Shown in pieces: positions 1 to 9,124 of a stretch of 64,000 nt of DNA (positions are counted from its first letter, which is position 1; every line of letters starts with the position of its first letter). This DNA is from Robinsoniella sp. (lineage in GTDB: Bacteria > Bacillota > Clostridia > Lachnospirales > Lachnospiraceae). The notes beneath the pieces are model-generated. The model ran no database searches. It was given only the letters and a program-made list of their open reading frames with translations, and was not told where the DNA came from. Both the position numbers and the translations under genes were made by a program. The stretch is from contig JAMPFB010000001.1 of the NCBI GenBank assembly GCA_023664735.1, positions 414,952 through 478,951 of the forward strand, given 5' to 3'.

Positions 1-2563
1 TCCGTATACGGGGCTGTACACGGGTGATACGATGTTCGGCTATTATGAATGTTTTACTTTTGCCGATGGCGTTCGCGGATTGATTCAGAAAAGCTATGAC
101 TGTAGTAAGGTTTCGGAGGCTTTCTCTCTTTCTTTTTACAATGAACAGGGGCTTGCCTATGTGGTAAACCACAAGGGAGATATTCTTTTAAGGTCTGTTG
201 GCATGTTGGGGGATCGTTTCTATGACAACATTTTTGATATATTGGCAGAACATAACGATGAACAGGAAAAAATCGACAATTTTATAGAGGCGCTTGATAA
301 TGAGGAGTCAGGAAGCATTATATTTGCCGGAAGCGGTGGAGAGTTTGTGTATACCTATGTTCCGGTTGAAAATGCAGAGGAGTGGTATTTGGTTTCCGTG
401 GTGCGTAAAAGTGCGATTACAGCGGAAACGGATTCAATCCTGCAAAATTCCCAAATGGCGCTAGGATTTCTTTTTGCGGTACTAATCGTTTGTGCCATAG
501 TTTTCTTTTTTATCTGGTACACCAACAGGGATATTAAGGCAAAAGATTTGGAAATAGCATATCAGGAGCAGCTTTTTGATATCTTTGCAACTCATTTGGC
601 GAATAATACAGATGATATCTATATGATGCTTGACGCTAAAAAGAAACAGGTAGATTACATAAGCCCTAATGCGGAAAGGATTTTAGGCATTGCAGCACAA
701 GGTATTACGGCTGCTCCGGAGTTTTTTCAGGGAGCTGTATATGCATCAGGAGAAGCATTTGATTTTGAAGAGCTGTATAAGCTGAAGCCGGGAATGTCGC
801 TGCAGGCAATATCAGAAGAATGGATGAATCCTAAGACGGATGAACAGAAATATTTCCAGATTAGCGTGTATTGTACACTAGTACAGGACAAACGAAAAAT
901 CGTCGTCTATGTTTCTGACCGGACGAAGGAAAGGGCTGTTCAGGATACTCTGGCAGAGGCGCTGCGGATTGCACAGGTAGCGAACGATGCCAAAAGTACT
1001 TTCTTAAGCAGCGTCAGTCACGATATTCGTACCCCCATGAATGCAATTATTGGGTTTGTTGCCTTGTTGCAGGATGAGGTGGATAATCCTGTTCATGTGC
1101 GGGAATATGTGCAGCAAATCGATGCTGCCAGCCAGCATTTGCTTGGATTGATTAACGATGTGCTGGATATGAACAAAATTGAAAATGGAAGTGCGACGCT
1201 GAATCTGTCCGAGGTAAATCTTGCCGATATTATTGATGAAATCAATGCAATTATCCGGCCACAGACGAAGGCAAAGAACCAGACCTTTGAAATTTTTTCT
1301 TCTTCTGTCATTCATGAGCATGTGCAGGCGGATAAGCTGCGTATTAATCAGATTTTAATCAATCTTTTATCAAATGCCGTAAAGTATACGCCGGAGGGAG
1401 GGGATATCCAAATGCGGCTGGATGAATTGCCGCAGGTGGATGACAACTACAATCGGATTCGGTTTATCATTAGTGATAATGGCATGGGAATGAGCGAGGA
1501 ATATCTAAAAGTAATTTTTGATCCCTTTACCAGAGAAAATACAGAGATTATCCGCCAGATTCAGGGTACAGGTCTAGGCATGGCGATTACCAAAAGCTTA
1601 GTGGATCTGATGAATGGGACGATTCAGGTGCAGAGTGAGCTTGGCAAGGGCAGTGTGTTTACCGTGGAACTGGAGCTATACATAAGCAAGAAGGAGGATG
1701 ATCCTAGGTTTTGGGTAGACCATGGCATTAGTAAAATGATTGTGGCGGATGATGAGGAGGAGGTCTGCCTCAATATTGTCAAAGCCATGGAGAAAACCGG
1801 CGTTATTGTAGAGTACGCTACTGATGGGGAAAGCGCAGTGGAAATGATGCGTACCGCCCGCAGGAATGGCTCTCCCTATAATCTGATTCTTCTGGATTGG
1901 AAGATGCCGGATCTGGATGGGCTGGAAACGGCCCGGTTGATTCGTAAGAAGTATTCGGATAAAATTCCAATCCTGCTTTTTACAGCCTATGACTGGGGAG
2001 AAATTGCAAGGGAGGCTGAAGTAATTGGTGCGGCGCATTTTATGTCCAAGCCCTTCTTTATGACGAATTTCAAGCAGGTAATCCAACGGGTTATGGGCAG
2101 TCAGAAGAAGGAAAGGCTGGAAACCGACAGTACTGTAGTAAAAGGGAAGCATATTCTTGTAGTGGATGATATTGAGGCGAACCAGCTTGTTTTGGTTAAA
2201 GTCTTAAGTACGCTGGGGGCAACCTGTGATGTGGCATGTAATGGGCAGGAAGCTTTGGAAAAATTTACGGAAGCTTTGTCGGAGCCCTATGATTTGATTT
2301 TTATGGATGTGCAGATGCCTGTTTTAGACGGTTATGCAGCTACACGGGCTATCCGCAGCAGTGAGCATCCTTTGGCAAAAACAGTACCGATTATCGCTAT
2401 GACTGCCAATGCTTTTGTGGATGATATTCGTGCTGCCATCGAGTCAGGAATGGATGCCCATATAGCCAAGCCAATCCGGTTAGATAAGCTGAAGAGCACT
2501 GTGCAGGAGGTGTTTGACAGGCAGAAACAACAGGAAACAAGTAAAGGAGAGAGTGAATCGTGA
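1..2563 (+). CDS. Hybrid sensor histidine kinase with two receiver domains (5' partial)
   Basis: The frame is open to the left window edge, so the N-terminus is cut off; the first internal ATG is at 32. The product is a membrane-bound sensor kinase that passes phosphate through its own receivers to an HPt protein. In order it shows an extracellular Cache-like sensor part, one membrane segment (about nt 455-530, ending FFFIWYTNRD), a PAS-like region, a HisKA box SHDIRTPMNAIIGF with the phospho-His codon at 1019-1021, a HATPase_c domain (NLLSNAVKYT, GTGLGMAI) and two receivers. Receiver 1 has LLDW and SKPF; receiver 2 has LVVDD, FMDVQMP and AKP. The kinase core and receivers closely match the kinase at 4126, so the two are paralogues. 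The stop overlaps the HPt gene by 4 bp, so the genes are translationally coupled. The ligand is unknown. Confidence 0.9.
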   Translation, partial: PYTGLYTGDTMFGYYECFTFADGVRGLIQKSYDCSKVSEAFSLSFYNEQGLAYVVNHKGDILLRSVGMLGDRFYDNIFDILAEHNDEQEKIDNFIEALDNEESGSIIFAGSGGEFVYTYVPVENAEEWYLVSVVRKSAITAETDSILQNSQMALGFLFAVLIVCAIVFFFIWYTNRDIKAKDLEIAYQEQLFDIFATHLANNTDDIYMMLDAKKKQVDYISPNAERILGIAAQGITAAPEFFQGAVYASGEAFDFEELYKLKPGMSLQAISEEWMNPKTDEQKYFQISVYCTLVQDKRKIVVYVSDRTKERAVQDTLAEALRIAQVANDAKSTFLSSVSHDIRTPMNAIIGFVALLQDEVDNPVHVREYVQQIDAASQHLLGLINDVLDMNKIENGSATLNLSEVNLADIIDEINAIIRPQTKAKNQTFEIFSSSVIHEHVQADKLRINQILINLLSNAVKYTPEGGDIQMRLDELPQVDDNYNRIRFIISDNGMGMSEEYLKVIFDPFTRENTEIIRQIQGTGLGMAITKSLVDLMNGTIQVQSELGKGSVFTVELELYISKKEDDPRFWVDHGISKMIVADDEEEVCLNIVKAMEKTGVIVEYATDGESAVEMMRTARRNGSPYNLILLDWKMPDLDGLETARLIRKKYSDKIPILLFTAYDWGEIAREAEVIGAAHFMSKPFFMTNFKQVIQRVMGSQKKERLETDSTVVKGKHILVVDDIEANQLVLVKVLSTLGATCDVACNGQEALEKFTEALSEPYDLIFMDVQMPVLDGYAATRAIRSSEHPLAKTVPIIAMTANAFVDDIRAAIESGMDAHIAKPIRLDKLKSTVQEVFDRQKQQETSKGESES

Positions 2564-2919
2564 GTTTATTGGAAGAATTAAAAGATTTAGGTGTGGATGT
2601 AGAGGAAGGGTTGGAGCGGGTAATGGATGACCAGCCTTTATACGAAACGATGCTGGGCATGTTTATTGAGAAGGTAGAAACGAATCCAATTAAAATGGAG
2701 GATTTTGCTGCTGACAATCTGGAAACGCTTACCGGACGGGTGCATATGTTAAAAGGGCTTACCGGTAATTTGGCAATGACCCCGCTTTTTACGGAATATA
2801 TGCAGATGCTGGAGCTTTTGCGCACTGGCCGTCCGAAAGAGGCTGGAAAGGAATATGAACAGATTTTGCCCATTCAAGTGGCGATTGTGGACTGCATCAA
2901 ACGGCACATAAGCGTTTAA
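2560..2919 (+). CDS. Free-standing HPt phosphotransfer protein
   Basis: A 119-residue helical protein that starts at GTG inside the stop of the upstream kinase (GTGA overlap). The segment RVHMLKGLTGNL has the HPt signature HxxKG, with the phospho-accepting His at residue 62 (nt 2743-2745). HPt proteins carry phosphate from the last receiver of a hybrid kinase to a separate response regulator. The natural target is the REC/HD-GYP protein encoded 22 bp downstream, and the hybrid kinase at 4126 is a second plausible donor. No membrane segment or signal peptide is visible. The role follows from the motif and gene order; it has not been shown for this protein. Confidence 0.85.
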   Translation: MSLLEELKDLGVDVEEGLERVMDDQPLYETMLGMFIEKVETNPIKMEDFAADNLETLTGRVHMLKGLTGNLAMTPLFTEYMQMLELLRTGRPKEAGKEYEQILPIQVAIVDCIKRHISV

Positions 2920-2941
2920 AGATAGAAAGGATGTTATTGAA

Positions 2942-4051
2942 ATGGAAGCAAAGTATAAATGCTTAACGAACGATAAAGGAGCTGACAGGATTCTGATTGT
3001 GGATGACGATCCTGTAAACCGCAAGATATTGAGCAAGCTATTCTCCGCATTTTATACAGTCATAGAGGCAGAGGACGGGCATACAGGAATGGAGCAGATT
3101 CTCAATGCGGACAGCAGATTGTGCGCAATTCTTCTGGATGTAATGATGCCGGGAATGAACGGCATTGAAGTGCTAAGGCATCTGAAGGAATTGGGGCTTC
3201 TGGAAAAAATCCCGGTTTTCCTTATTACGGCAGACAGCAGCGCTAAGGTTATGAAGGAAGCCTATGAGCTGGGAGTCATGGACGTTATCAGCAAGCCGGT
3301 GGTGTCTTATATGGTAGTCAGGCGCGTGCGCTCTGTTGTGGAACTGTTTGAAGCAAGGAAGCATTTAAATGTGGTGGTGGAGCAACAGAATATTGCGCTG
3401 CTGGAACAGGCGGAAAAGATTATACAGCTCAATCAGGGAATGATTGAAGCGTTAGCCACTGCTATCGAATTTCGGAATGAAGAGTCCGGCGGGCATGTGC
3501 AGCGTATCAGCAAAATTACAAGGCTGCTGCTTGAGAATACCGTTTTTGGGGAAAATCTGAATAGCAGGGAAATTGATAATATTGCCCTTGCTGCTGTGCT
3601 GCATGATGTGGGCAAGATTACCATTCCGGATGCCGTGTTGACAAAGCCGGGAAAGCTTACTGCGGAGGAGTATGCAATTATGCAGGAACACACGACGAAC
3701 GGAGTAAGCCTTCTGGAAAGCATACCTCAGCTTCGGGATAGTGAGATATATAAGTATGCCTGTGACATAGCCAGACACCATCATGAGCGCTGGGATGGCA
3801 AGGGCTATCCGGACGGGCTGGCAGGAAATGAAATTTCGCCATGGGCACAGGTGGTTTCTCTGGCGGATGTTTATGATGCGTTAAACTGCAGACGGGTTTA
3901 TAAGCCTCCATTCCCTAGAAAGCAAGTGCTGGAGATGATTCGCACCGGACAATGCGGAATCTTCAATCCACGTTTGCTTGACAGCTTTTTTTCTGTGGAG
4001 GATAAGCTTTTTGAACTGTATCAGGAGCTTCCGGAGGCACAGTGCTCTTAA
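2942..4051 (+). CDS. Response regulator with HD-GYP domain, putative c-di-GMP phosphodiesterase
   Basis: A 369-residue cytosolic protein. Residues about 15-130 are a receiver with acidic pocket IVDDD, phospho-acceptor LLDVMMPG and SKP lysine. A helical linker (about 130-170) leads into an HD-GYP domain with HDVGK, HHHERWDGKGYPDG and LADVYDAL. HD-GYP proteins hydrolyse cyclic di-GMP, so this is the likely output of the phosphorelay: phosphorylation would change c-di-GMP level and hence motility or surface behaviour. All the HD-GYP signature residues appear to be present, so activity is likely. The start ATG follows AGAAAGGATG at a normal distance. It sits between the HPt gene and the second hybrid kinase, on the same strand. 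Confidence 0.88.
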   Translation: MEAKYKCLTNDKGADRILIVDDDPVNRKILSKLFSAFYTVIEAEDGHTGMEQILNADSRLCAILLDVMMPGMNGIEVLRHLKELGLLEKIPVFLITADSSAKVMKEAYELGVMDVISKPVVSYMVVRRVRSVVELFEARKHLNVVVEQQNIALLEQAEKIIQLNQGMIEALATAIEFRNEESGGHVQRISKITRLLLENTVFGENLNSREIDNIALAAVLHDVGKITIPDAVLTKPGKLTAEEYAIMQEHTTNGVSLLESIPQLRDSEIYKYACDIARHHHERWDGKGYPDGLAGNEISPWAQVVSLADVYDALNCRRVYKPPFPRKQVLEMIRTGQCGIFNPRLLDSFFSVEDKLFELYQELPEAQCS

Positions 4052-4125
4052 AAGTATCTGCATGGAAGCGTTAAAAAATATGCAGGCGGTTTGCCTGACT
4101 GCCCGGCAGGGTGTGGAGGAATATC

Positions 4126-7100
4126 ATGTATCATTGCCATATTCAATTTTATTTCATTGGCGCTCAAAACGTCATATTTGAATCCATAAAAAAGATTGCG
4201 CCTTTAGAACATTTTACACATTCGTTTTCAGAAAGCGTTGATCCGGAAAGGGAGATGGCAGCACAGGCGGATGTGCTGTTTGTTAACCTGCAGGGAGCGG
4301 ATGTGGAAAAAATATTCCGGACGCTGAACGGACATAGAAAAAAAGAGGCTGAACTGATTCTATTTACTGACAAGGAACAGGTTGGGGCATTGTTGGATGA
4401 AATGCCCGAAATCGATGATATATGGATCATGCCCTTATCGGAAAAAGAGCTTAGCTTCCGCTTTCGGAAGTGGCAGGAAAGCTATAAGCTAAAAAGGGAT
4501 TTCTGGCAGTCTGGGCAGTTCATGGATATCTGTATAAACAGTTCCCCTAATTTGGTTTGGTTTAAAAACAAAGATGGCGTTCATGAAATTGTAAACGAGA
4601 GCTTCTGCAGGGTGGTCAATAAAACAAAGGAGCAGGTAGAAGGACGCAGACATGCTTACATTTGGGATGTGGAGCAGGATGATCCGGCGTGCATTGAGTC
4701 GGAAATGGAAGTTATGCGAAGGAAAGAGACCTGTGTGGCGCAAGAGTTCGTTAAGACCCGTGACGGTGACAGAACGCTGACTACCTATAAGTCTCCGTTG
4801 TATGACTGGGACGGAAGTGTTATGGGAACTGTTGGCGTTGCAGTGGATGTAACAAAGGAACAGGCTTACGAGCAGGAAATCGTAGAGAAAAACCGGACTC
4901 TGGAGATGCTTTTTTCTACTATGGACTGCGGCGTGATGTGCCACAGCATGGACGGAACGCAGATTCTCAGCGTTAATCAGGCGGCCCTCAGACTTTTGGG
5001 CTATGAGTCTCAGGAGGAACTGGCAGCGGATGGCTTTGACTTGATTGCAAAAACGGTTGTGGATGAGGATAAGGAAAAGCTCAGGGAGTATATCAATTCC
5101 CTAAAAAAGATTGGGGACAGTGTTAGCGTAGAGTACCGTGTACAACATAAAAACGGGGAGCGAATACACATTCTGGGAAACATTAAGCTCATTGAGAAAG
5201 GCGGTGAGCTGTATTATCAGCGTTTCCTGTTGGATTTTACCGCACAAAAATTGAAGGATGAGCAGAAGTGGGCAAGAAAGAATCAGGAAATCCGATATCA
5301 GGAGCAGATATTTGAGATGTTTTCTACTTTCCTGTCGGACAATATTGATGATATTTATATGATGCTGGATGCCAGTGGAGAAAAGGCTGAAGTGGTCACC
5401 CCCAACATTGAACGCGTGCTGGGGATTCCGTGGAAGGATGTAATGGATAATGTGGAACGGATGGGACATGCCAAATACTTTACAGGGAAAGAGCTTGGCA
5501 TGGAAAATCTGGCGGCAATGGAACCAGGAATGTCATTGGAGCCCATGGAGACGGAACGGATTCATCAGAAAACTGGGGAGCGAAAATGGTTCCGGGAAAG
5601 TGTATATTGTGTATTGGTTCAGGGAATCAAAAAGATTGTCATTTATATTTCAGACCGGACTAAGGAGAAGCAGATTCAGAATACTCTTTCGGAGGCACTG
5701 AATATGGCACAGATGGCAAATAAGGCAAAGAGCACGTTTTTAAGCAGTGTCAGCCATGATATCCGTACTCCTATGAATGCGATTATAGGTTTTATCCCTC
5801 TGTTGCAGGATGAGGCGGAAAATCCGGAACATGTGCGGGAGTATACGCAAAAGATATCTGCCGCCAGCCAGCATTTGCTGGGGCTGATTAATGATGTGCT
5901 GGATATGAATAAAATTGAAAGCGGCGGTGCAGTGCTGAATAATTCCGAATTGAATCTGGCGGAGATTATTGATGAGATCAATGCAATCATCCGACCTCAG
6001 GCAAATACCAAGAATCAAAGATTTGAAATATCTGCCATATCCCTGTCCAATGAGCACCTACTGGGAGATAAGCTGAGGATTAAGCAGATTTTGATTAATA
6101 TTTTGTCAAATGCAGTAAAATATACCCATGAGGGCGGTAATATCAAGATGATGATAGAGGAGCTTCAAGGGGTAGACGAAAGCTACAGCCGCATTCGGTT
6201 TACTATTAGTGATGATGGACAGGGAATGAGCGAAGAATACCAAAAGGTAATATTTGAGCCCTTTAGCCGTGAGCAGAATACGGCATGGAATAAGACACAG
6301 GGGACAGGGCTTGGCATGACGATTACAAAGGGTCTGGTTGATTTGATGCATGGTTCTATTAAGGTAAAGAGCAGGCTTGGGAAAGGGACTGTTTTTACGG
6401 TAGAATTGGAGCTGCGCAACCAGAATAAAGAGGATGACCCAAAATTCTGGAACAAGCATAACATAGCCCGTATGATTGTCGCAGACAGCGATGAGAAGAG
6501 CTGCTGTAATATTGTGGAAAAGATGAAAGGAACAGGTGTCGAGGTACAGTATACGATAAATGCTGCTCGTGCCGTTGAAATGATATTGAGTGCATGTCAG
6601 GAAGGGAAGCCTTATGACCTAATCCTGCTGGATTGGGCAATGCCCGGCTTGGACGGGCTGGCTGCGGCGCAGGTGGTTCGAGAAAAGTATTCAGGGAAAA
6701 TGCCGATTCTGCTGTTTGCTGCCTATGATTGGAGGGAAATTGAGCAGAAGACCTTGGAAATCAGAAGCGAATGTTTCCTAAAGAAGCCGTTTTTTATGAG
6801 CAGCTTCAAGGCTGCCATCCAAAGGATGGCAGGTACGGAGCAAAAGGCGCTTTTGGTACAAAATGAAAAAAAATTACTGGCTGGTAAATATGCCCTTGTA
6901 GTGGAAGACATTGATATCAACCAGATGGTATTGGTGAAACTGTTAGGGACACTGGGAGCAAAGTGTGATATTGCAGAAAATGGACAGGAGGCAGTGGAGA
7001 AATTCGTAAATGCCCCTGCCGACATGTATGACATTATTTTGATGGATATACAAATGCCTGTTATGAATGGTTATGAAGCAACCCGGACAATTCGTGCAAG

Positions 7101-7269
7101 TGCGCATCCTTTGGCAAAGACAATTCCGATTATTGCTATGTCGGCAAATGCTTTCGTGGATGATGTCAGAAATGCTCTGGATGCCGGAATGGATGCCCAT
7201 GTTTCCAAGCCCATTGTATTGGAACAGTTTAAAGATACTCTTCGGGAAGTGTTAGGAGAAAAGATGTAG
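4126..7269 (+). CDS. Soluble PAS-containing hybrid histidine kinase with two receivers
   Basis: I start it at ATG 4126 because GGAGGA at 4115-4120 is a well-placed ribosome site; an in-frame GTG at 4111 overlaps that site. The 1047-residue product has no clear membrane segment. Residues 1-125 resemble a receiver that has lost its phospho-Asp (VLFVNLQG). Two PAS domains follow (about 130-250 and 255-380), then a PAS-like part shared with the first kinase, HisKA with His544 (SHDIRTPMNAIIGF), HATPase_c (NILSNAVKYT, GTGLGMTI) and two receivers. The first receiver keeps LLDW and KKPF but has Ala in place of the conserved Thr (LLFAAYD). It probably shares the HPt and HD-GYP partners upstream. Being soluble, it should sense a cytosolic signal through the PAS domains. 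Confidence 0.9.
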   Translation: MYHCHIQFYFIGAQNVIFESIKKIAPLEHFTHSFSESVDPEREMAAQADVLFVNLQGADVEKIFRTLNGHRKKEAELILFTDKEQVGALLDEMPEIDDIWIMPLSEKELSFRFRKWQESYKLKRDFWQSGQFMDICINSSPNLVWFKNKDGVHEIVNESFCRVVNKTKEQVEGRRHAYIWDVEQDDPACIESEMEVMRRKETCVAQEFVKTRDGDRTLTTYKSPLYDWDGSVMGTVGVAVDVTKEQAYEQEIVEKNRTLEMLFSTMDCGVMCHSMDGTQILSVNQAALRLLGYESQEELAADGFDLIAKTVVDEDKEKLREYINSLKKIGDSVSVEYRVQHKNGERIHILGNIKLIEKGGELYYQRFLLDFTAQKLKDEQKWARKNQEIRYQEQIFEMFSTFLSDNIDDIYMMLDASGEKAEVVTPNIERVLGIPWKDVMDNVERMGHAKYFTGKELGMENLAAMEPGMSLEPMETERIHQKTGERKWFRESVYCVLVQGIKKIVIYISDRTKEKQIQNTLSEALNMAQMANKAKSTFLSSVSHDIRTPMNAIIGFIPLLQDEAENPEHVREYTQKISAASQHLLGLINDVLDMNKIESGGAVLNNSELNLAEIIDEINAIIRPQANTKNQRFEISAISLSNEHLLGDKLRIKQILINILSNAVKYTHEGGNIKMMIEELQGVDESYSRIRFTISDDGQGMSEEYQKVIFEPFSREQNTAWNKTQGTGLGMTITKGLVDLMHGSIKVKSRLGKGTVFTVELELRNQNKEDDPKFWNKHNIARMIVADSDEKSCCNIVEKMKGTGVEVQYTINAARAVEMILSACQEGKPYDLILLDWAMPGLDGLAAAQVVREKYSGKMPILLFAAYDWREIEQKTLEIRSECFLKKPFFMSSFKAAIQRMAGTEQKALLVQNEKKLLAGKYALVVEDIDINQMVLVKLLGTLGAKCDIAENGQEAVEKFVNAPADMYDIILMDIQMPVMNGYEATRTIRASAHPLAKTIPIIAMSANAFVDDVRNALDAGMDAHVSKPIVLEQFKDTLREVLGEKM

Positions 7270-7357
7270 CATATGAAAGGTAAATACGAAGTGAGTATAA
7301 TGGGTATATTAAGATATCATAAAATATCAGGAAGCAGTCAGCATTGGAGGCAGGAAA

Positions 7358-8278
7358 ATGGATAAAGCATATGATGTAATTATTATAGGAGCCGGACCGG
7401 CAGGGATGTCAGCGGCGGTATATGGAATCCGGGCGGGACTTTCCATATTGGTGCTGGAAAAGTCAGGAATGGCAGGAGGACAGATTTTAAATACCTATGA
7501 GGTGGAAAATTATCTGGGCTTTTCTTCTATCAGCGGCTTTGAGCTTGGAACGAAGTTTAAAGAGCATGGAGAGAATTTAGGAGTTACAGTCAAGTCCGGT
7601 ACGGTAAAAAAAGTGATAGATCAGGGGAAATATAAGCTGGTTGAAACAGAAGAGGGCAATTATGTAGGAAAGGCTCTAATTCTTGCAACCGGGGCATCCC
7701 ATGCTAAGCTTATGGTACAGGGAGAAGAGGAGCTTACTGGAATGGGGGTTTCTTATTGTGCCACCTGCGATGGCGCTTTTTTCAAAAACCGCACCGTAGC
7801 TGTAGTAGGCGGCTCGGATGTAGCGGTAGAGGATGCCATATTTTTGGCAAGAGGCTGTGAAAAAGTATATTTGATTCATAGAAGGGATAAGCTCCGGGCA
7901 GCAAAAAGGCTGCAGGAAGCATTATTAAAGCTTCCAAATGTGGAGATTCTATGGAATACTACGGTGGAACAGATTCAGGGAGAAGACATGGTAGAAGCTC
8001 TTTCGATATATAACAAAGAAACAAAAGCGAAAACTGTCCTGAAGGTTTCCGGGGTGTTCATTGCAGTAGGCATGAATCCAAATACGGAGCTTTTTAAAGG
8101 GCTTGTGGATATGGATGAAAAGGGCTACATTCAGGCTGGAGAAACCTGCGAAACAAGTCATCCGGGCATATTTGCAGCAGGGGACCTTAGAACCAAACAT
8201 CTTCGCCAAATCGTAACGGCAGTAGCAGATGGAGCAAGCGCTATTGCAAGCAGTGAAAAATATTTAATGACGTTATAA
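7358..8278 (+). CDS. trxB: Thioredoxin-disulfide reductase
   Basis: A 306-residue flavoprotein that reduces thioredoxin (or a related protein) with NAD(P)H. It has the FAD Rossmann motif GAGPAGMSAA near the N-terminus, the redox pair Cys134-x-x-Cys137 (SYCATCDGAFF), a second nucleotide-binding motif VVGGSDVAVEDA, and the C-terminal FAD motif FAAGDLR. The length is normal for low-molecular-weight TrxB. Start ATG 7358 follows TTGGAGGCAGGAAA. No thioredoxin gene lies next to it, and it appears to be a single-gene unit. Downstream it meets a composite repeat only 16 bp past the stop. Confidence 0.95.
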   Translation: MDKAYDVIIIGAGPAGMSAAVYGIRAGLSILVLEKSGMAGGQILNTYEVENYLGFSSISGFELGTKFKEHGENLGVTVKSGTVKKVIDQGKYKLVETEEGNYVGKALILATGASHAKLMVQGEEELTGMGVSYCATCDGAFFKNRTVAVVGGSDVAVEDAIFLARGCEKVYLIHRRDKLRAAKRLQEALLKLPNVEILWNTTVEQIQGEDMVEALSIYNKETKAKTVLKVSGVFIAVGMNPNTELFKGLVDMDEKGYIQAGETCETSHPGIFAAGDLRTKHLRQIVTAVADGASAIASSEKYLMTL

Positions 8279-8374
8279 TTTTTTGCATTTTTCGTAGCAG
8301 AGCAGCCTTTTTTAGTGAAGGCGGATAAGAGGACATGAGAGATGACAGGGCATAGGAGGCTTTGGAATGCGGAC

Positions 8375-8522
8375 GTGGGAGAGGGCAGAGCATAGGATAG
8401 TCTTCCGGACACGCTCTCGCTCTGCAAAGACGCAGCGGTACTAACGCACCAAAGTACGGTGCGTAAGTGCCGGCGACTTTGCAAAGGTCCGGAAGACTAT
8501 CCTATGCTCTGCCGCCTCCCAC
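8375..8522. repeat. Hairpin H2, copy A
   Basis: A 36-bp inverted repeat with 2 mismatches (8375-8410 with 8487-8522) that carries GCATAGGATAGTCTTCC. Its inner part (about 8423-8485) folds again around GCGGTACTAACGCACC and its partner. The complete copy at 57.4 kb has the same architecture with compensating changes. Confidence 0.85.
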
Positions 8523-8730
8523 TGTGTATCGGTAAGCTCTACGTATGGAAACTCATATATATCTATTAGACCCCATGTATGTATATCCATATACATATAC
8601 ATGAGAAAGCCCTATATGTAAGTCTAGCCTATAGATGCCTATATATAAAAGCAAAATCAATTTGTTTTGAGAGAATGTTAGAGACACTCTAAAAACGAGC
8701 ACACTCTTTTTCGGTACAGCCTGCGACAAA

Positions 8731-8962
8731 CAGCAACAGAGGGATGAGCGTGGATTGGCTTCCTTGTTTTTGATGGCACTTTTCCTTAACAGCCTTTTCG
8801 GTACCTAGGGGAAAATTGCCATGGACGGCAATTTTAGTCATATTGCGCCATGGAGGGCGCTATATGACGACCCGTCCGGCATCCAAAAACCACCCAAGGC
8901 TGTTTAGGAAAAGCGCCATCAAAAACACAGAAGCCAATCCACGCTCATCCCTCTGTTGCGTC
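8731..8962. repeat. Hairpin H1, copy A
   Basis: Long inverted repeat: about 63 bp at 8731-8794 pairs with about 63 bp ending at 8962 with few mismatches. Two smaller palindromes sit in the centre, one around GCCATGGACGGC and one around GCGCCATGGAGGGCGC. Three more copies are in this window. Confidence 0.88.
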
Positions 8963-9033
8963 CGTTTAGCCATTACCTTAAAAAATAGACTGAACTTGTT
9001 ATCATTTTTCCTTAATTTATTGTTACAACCGGG

Positions 9034-9062
9034 TTGACAAATATTACGTACAATGTTATATT
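9034..9062 (+). promoter_or_regulatory. Sigma-A promoter of the NlpC/P60 hydrolase gene
   Basis: TTGACA at 9034-9039, a 17-bp spacer, and TATATT at 9057-9062, 63 bp before the start codon at 9125. Confidence 0.8.
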
Positions 9063-9072
9063 TGTCTACAGA

Positions 9073-9089
9073 TGTAACAATTTTGTAAC
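9073..9089 (+). promoter_or_regulatory. Putative WalR (YycF) box
   Basis: TGTAAC-AATTT-TGTAAC fits exactly the WalR consensus TGTWAH-N5-TGTWAH known from Bacillus and Staphylococcus. It lies just downstream of the -10 box, where repressing WalR sites are usually found, and the gene behind it is a wall hydrolase of the class WalRK controls. Confidence 0.55.
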
Positions 9090-9124
9090 AAATGTGGACT
9101 CGGTTTTATAAATTGGAGGAAAAA

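Larger units (their letters stand above)
8294..9003. repeat. Composite double-hairpin repeat, copy A (inverted orientation)
   Basis: A non-coding stretch filling most of the trxB to NlpC gap. It has degenerate ends related to GTAACAGTTCAG at 8294 and 8990-9003, a second-type hairpin H2 (8375-8522), an AT-rich spacer of about 200 bp, and a first-type hairpin H1 (8731-8962). Order and strand are reversed relative to the copies at 52.5 and 57.0 kb. No transposase or convincing gene is inside. It may be a MITE-like non-autonomous element or a structured RNA locus. Confidence 0.8.

Noticed and set aside
8816..9037. A short frame beginning PWTAILVILRHGGRYM occurs in all four H1 copies and could look like a conserved small protein
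   Set aside because: It is generated by the central palindromes of H1, begins with TTG or lies in different strands, loses similarity after about 20 residues, and the same bases are better explained by stem conservation.
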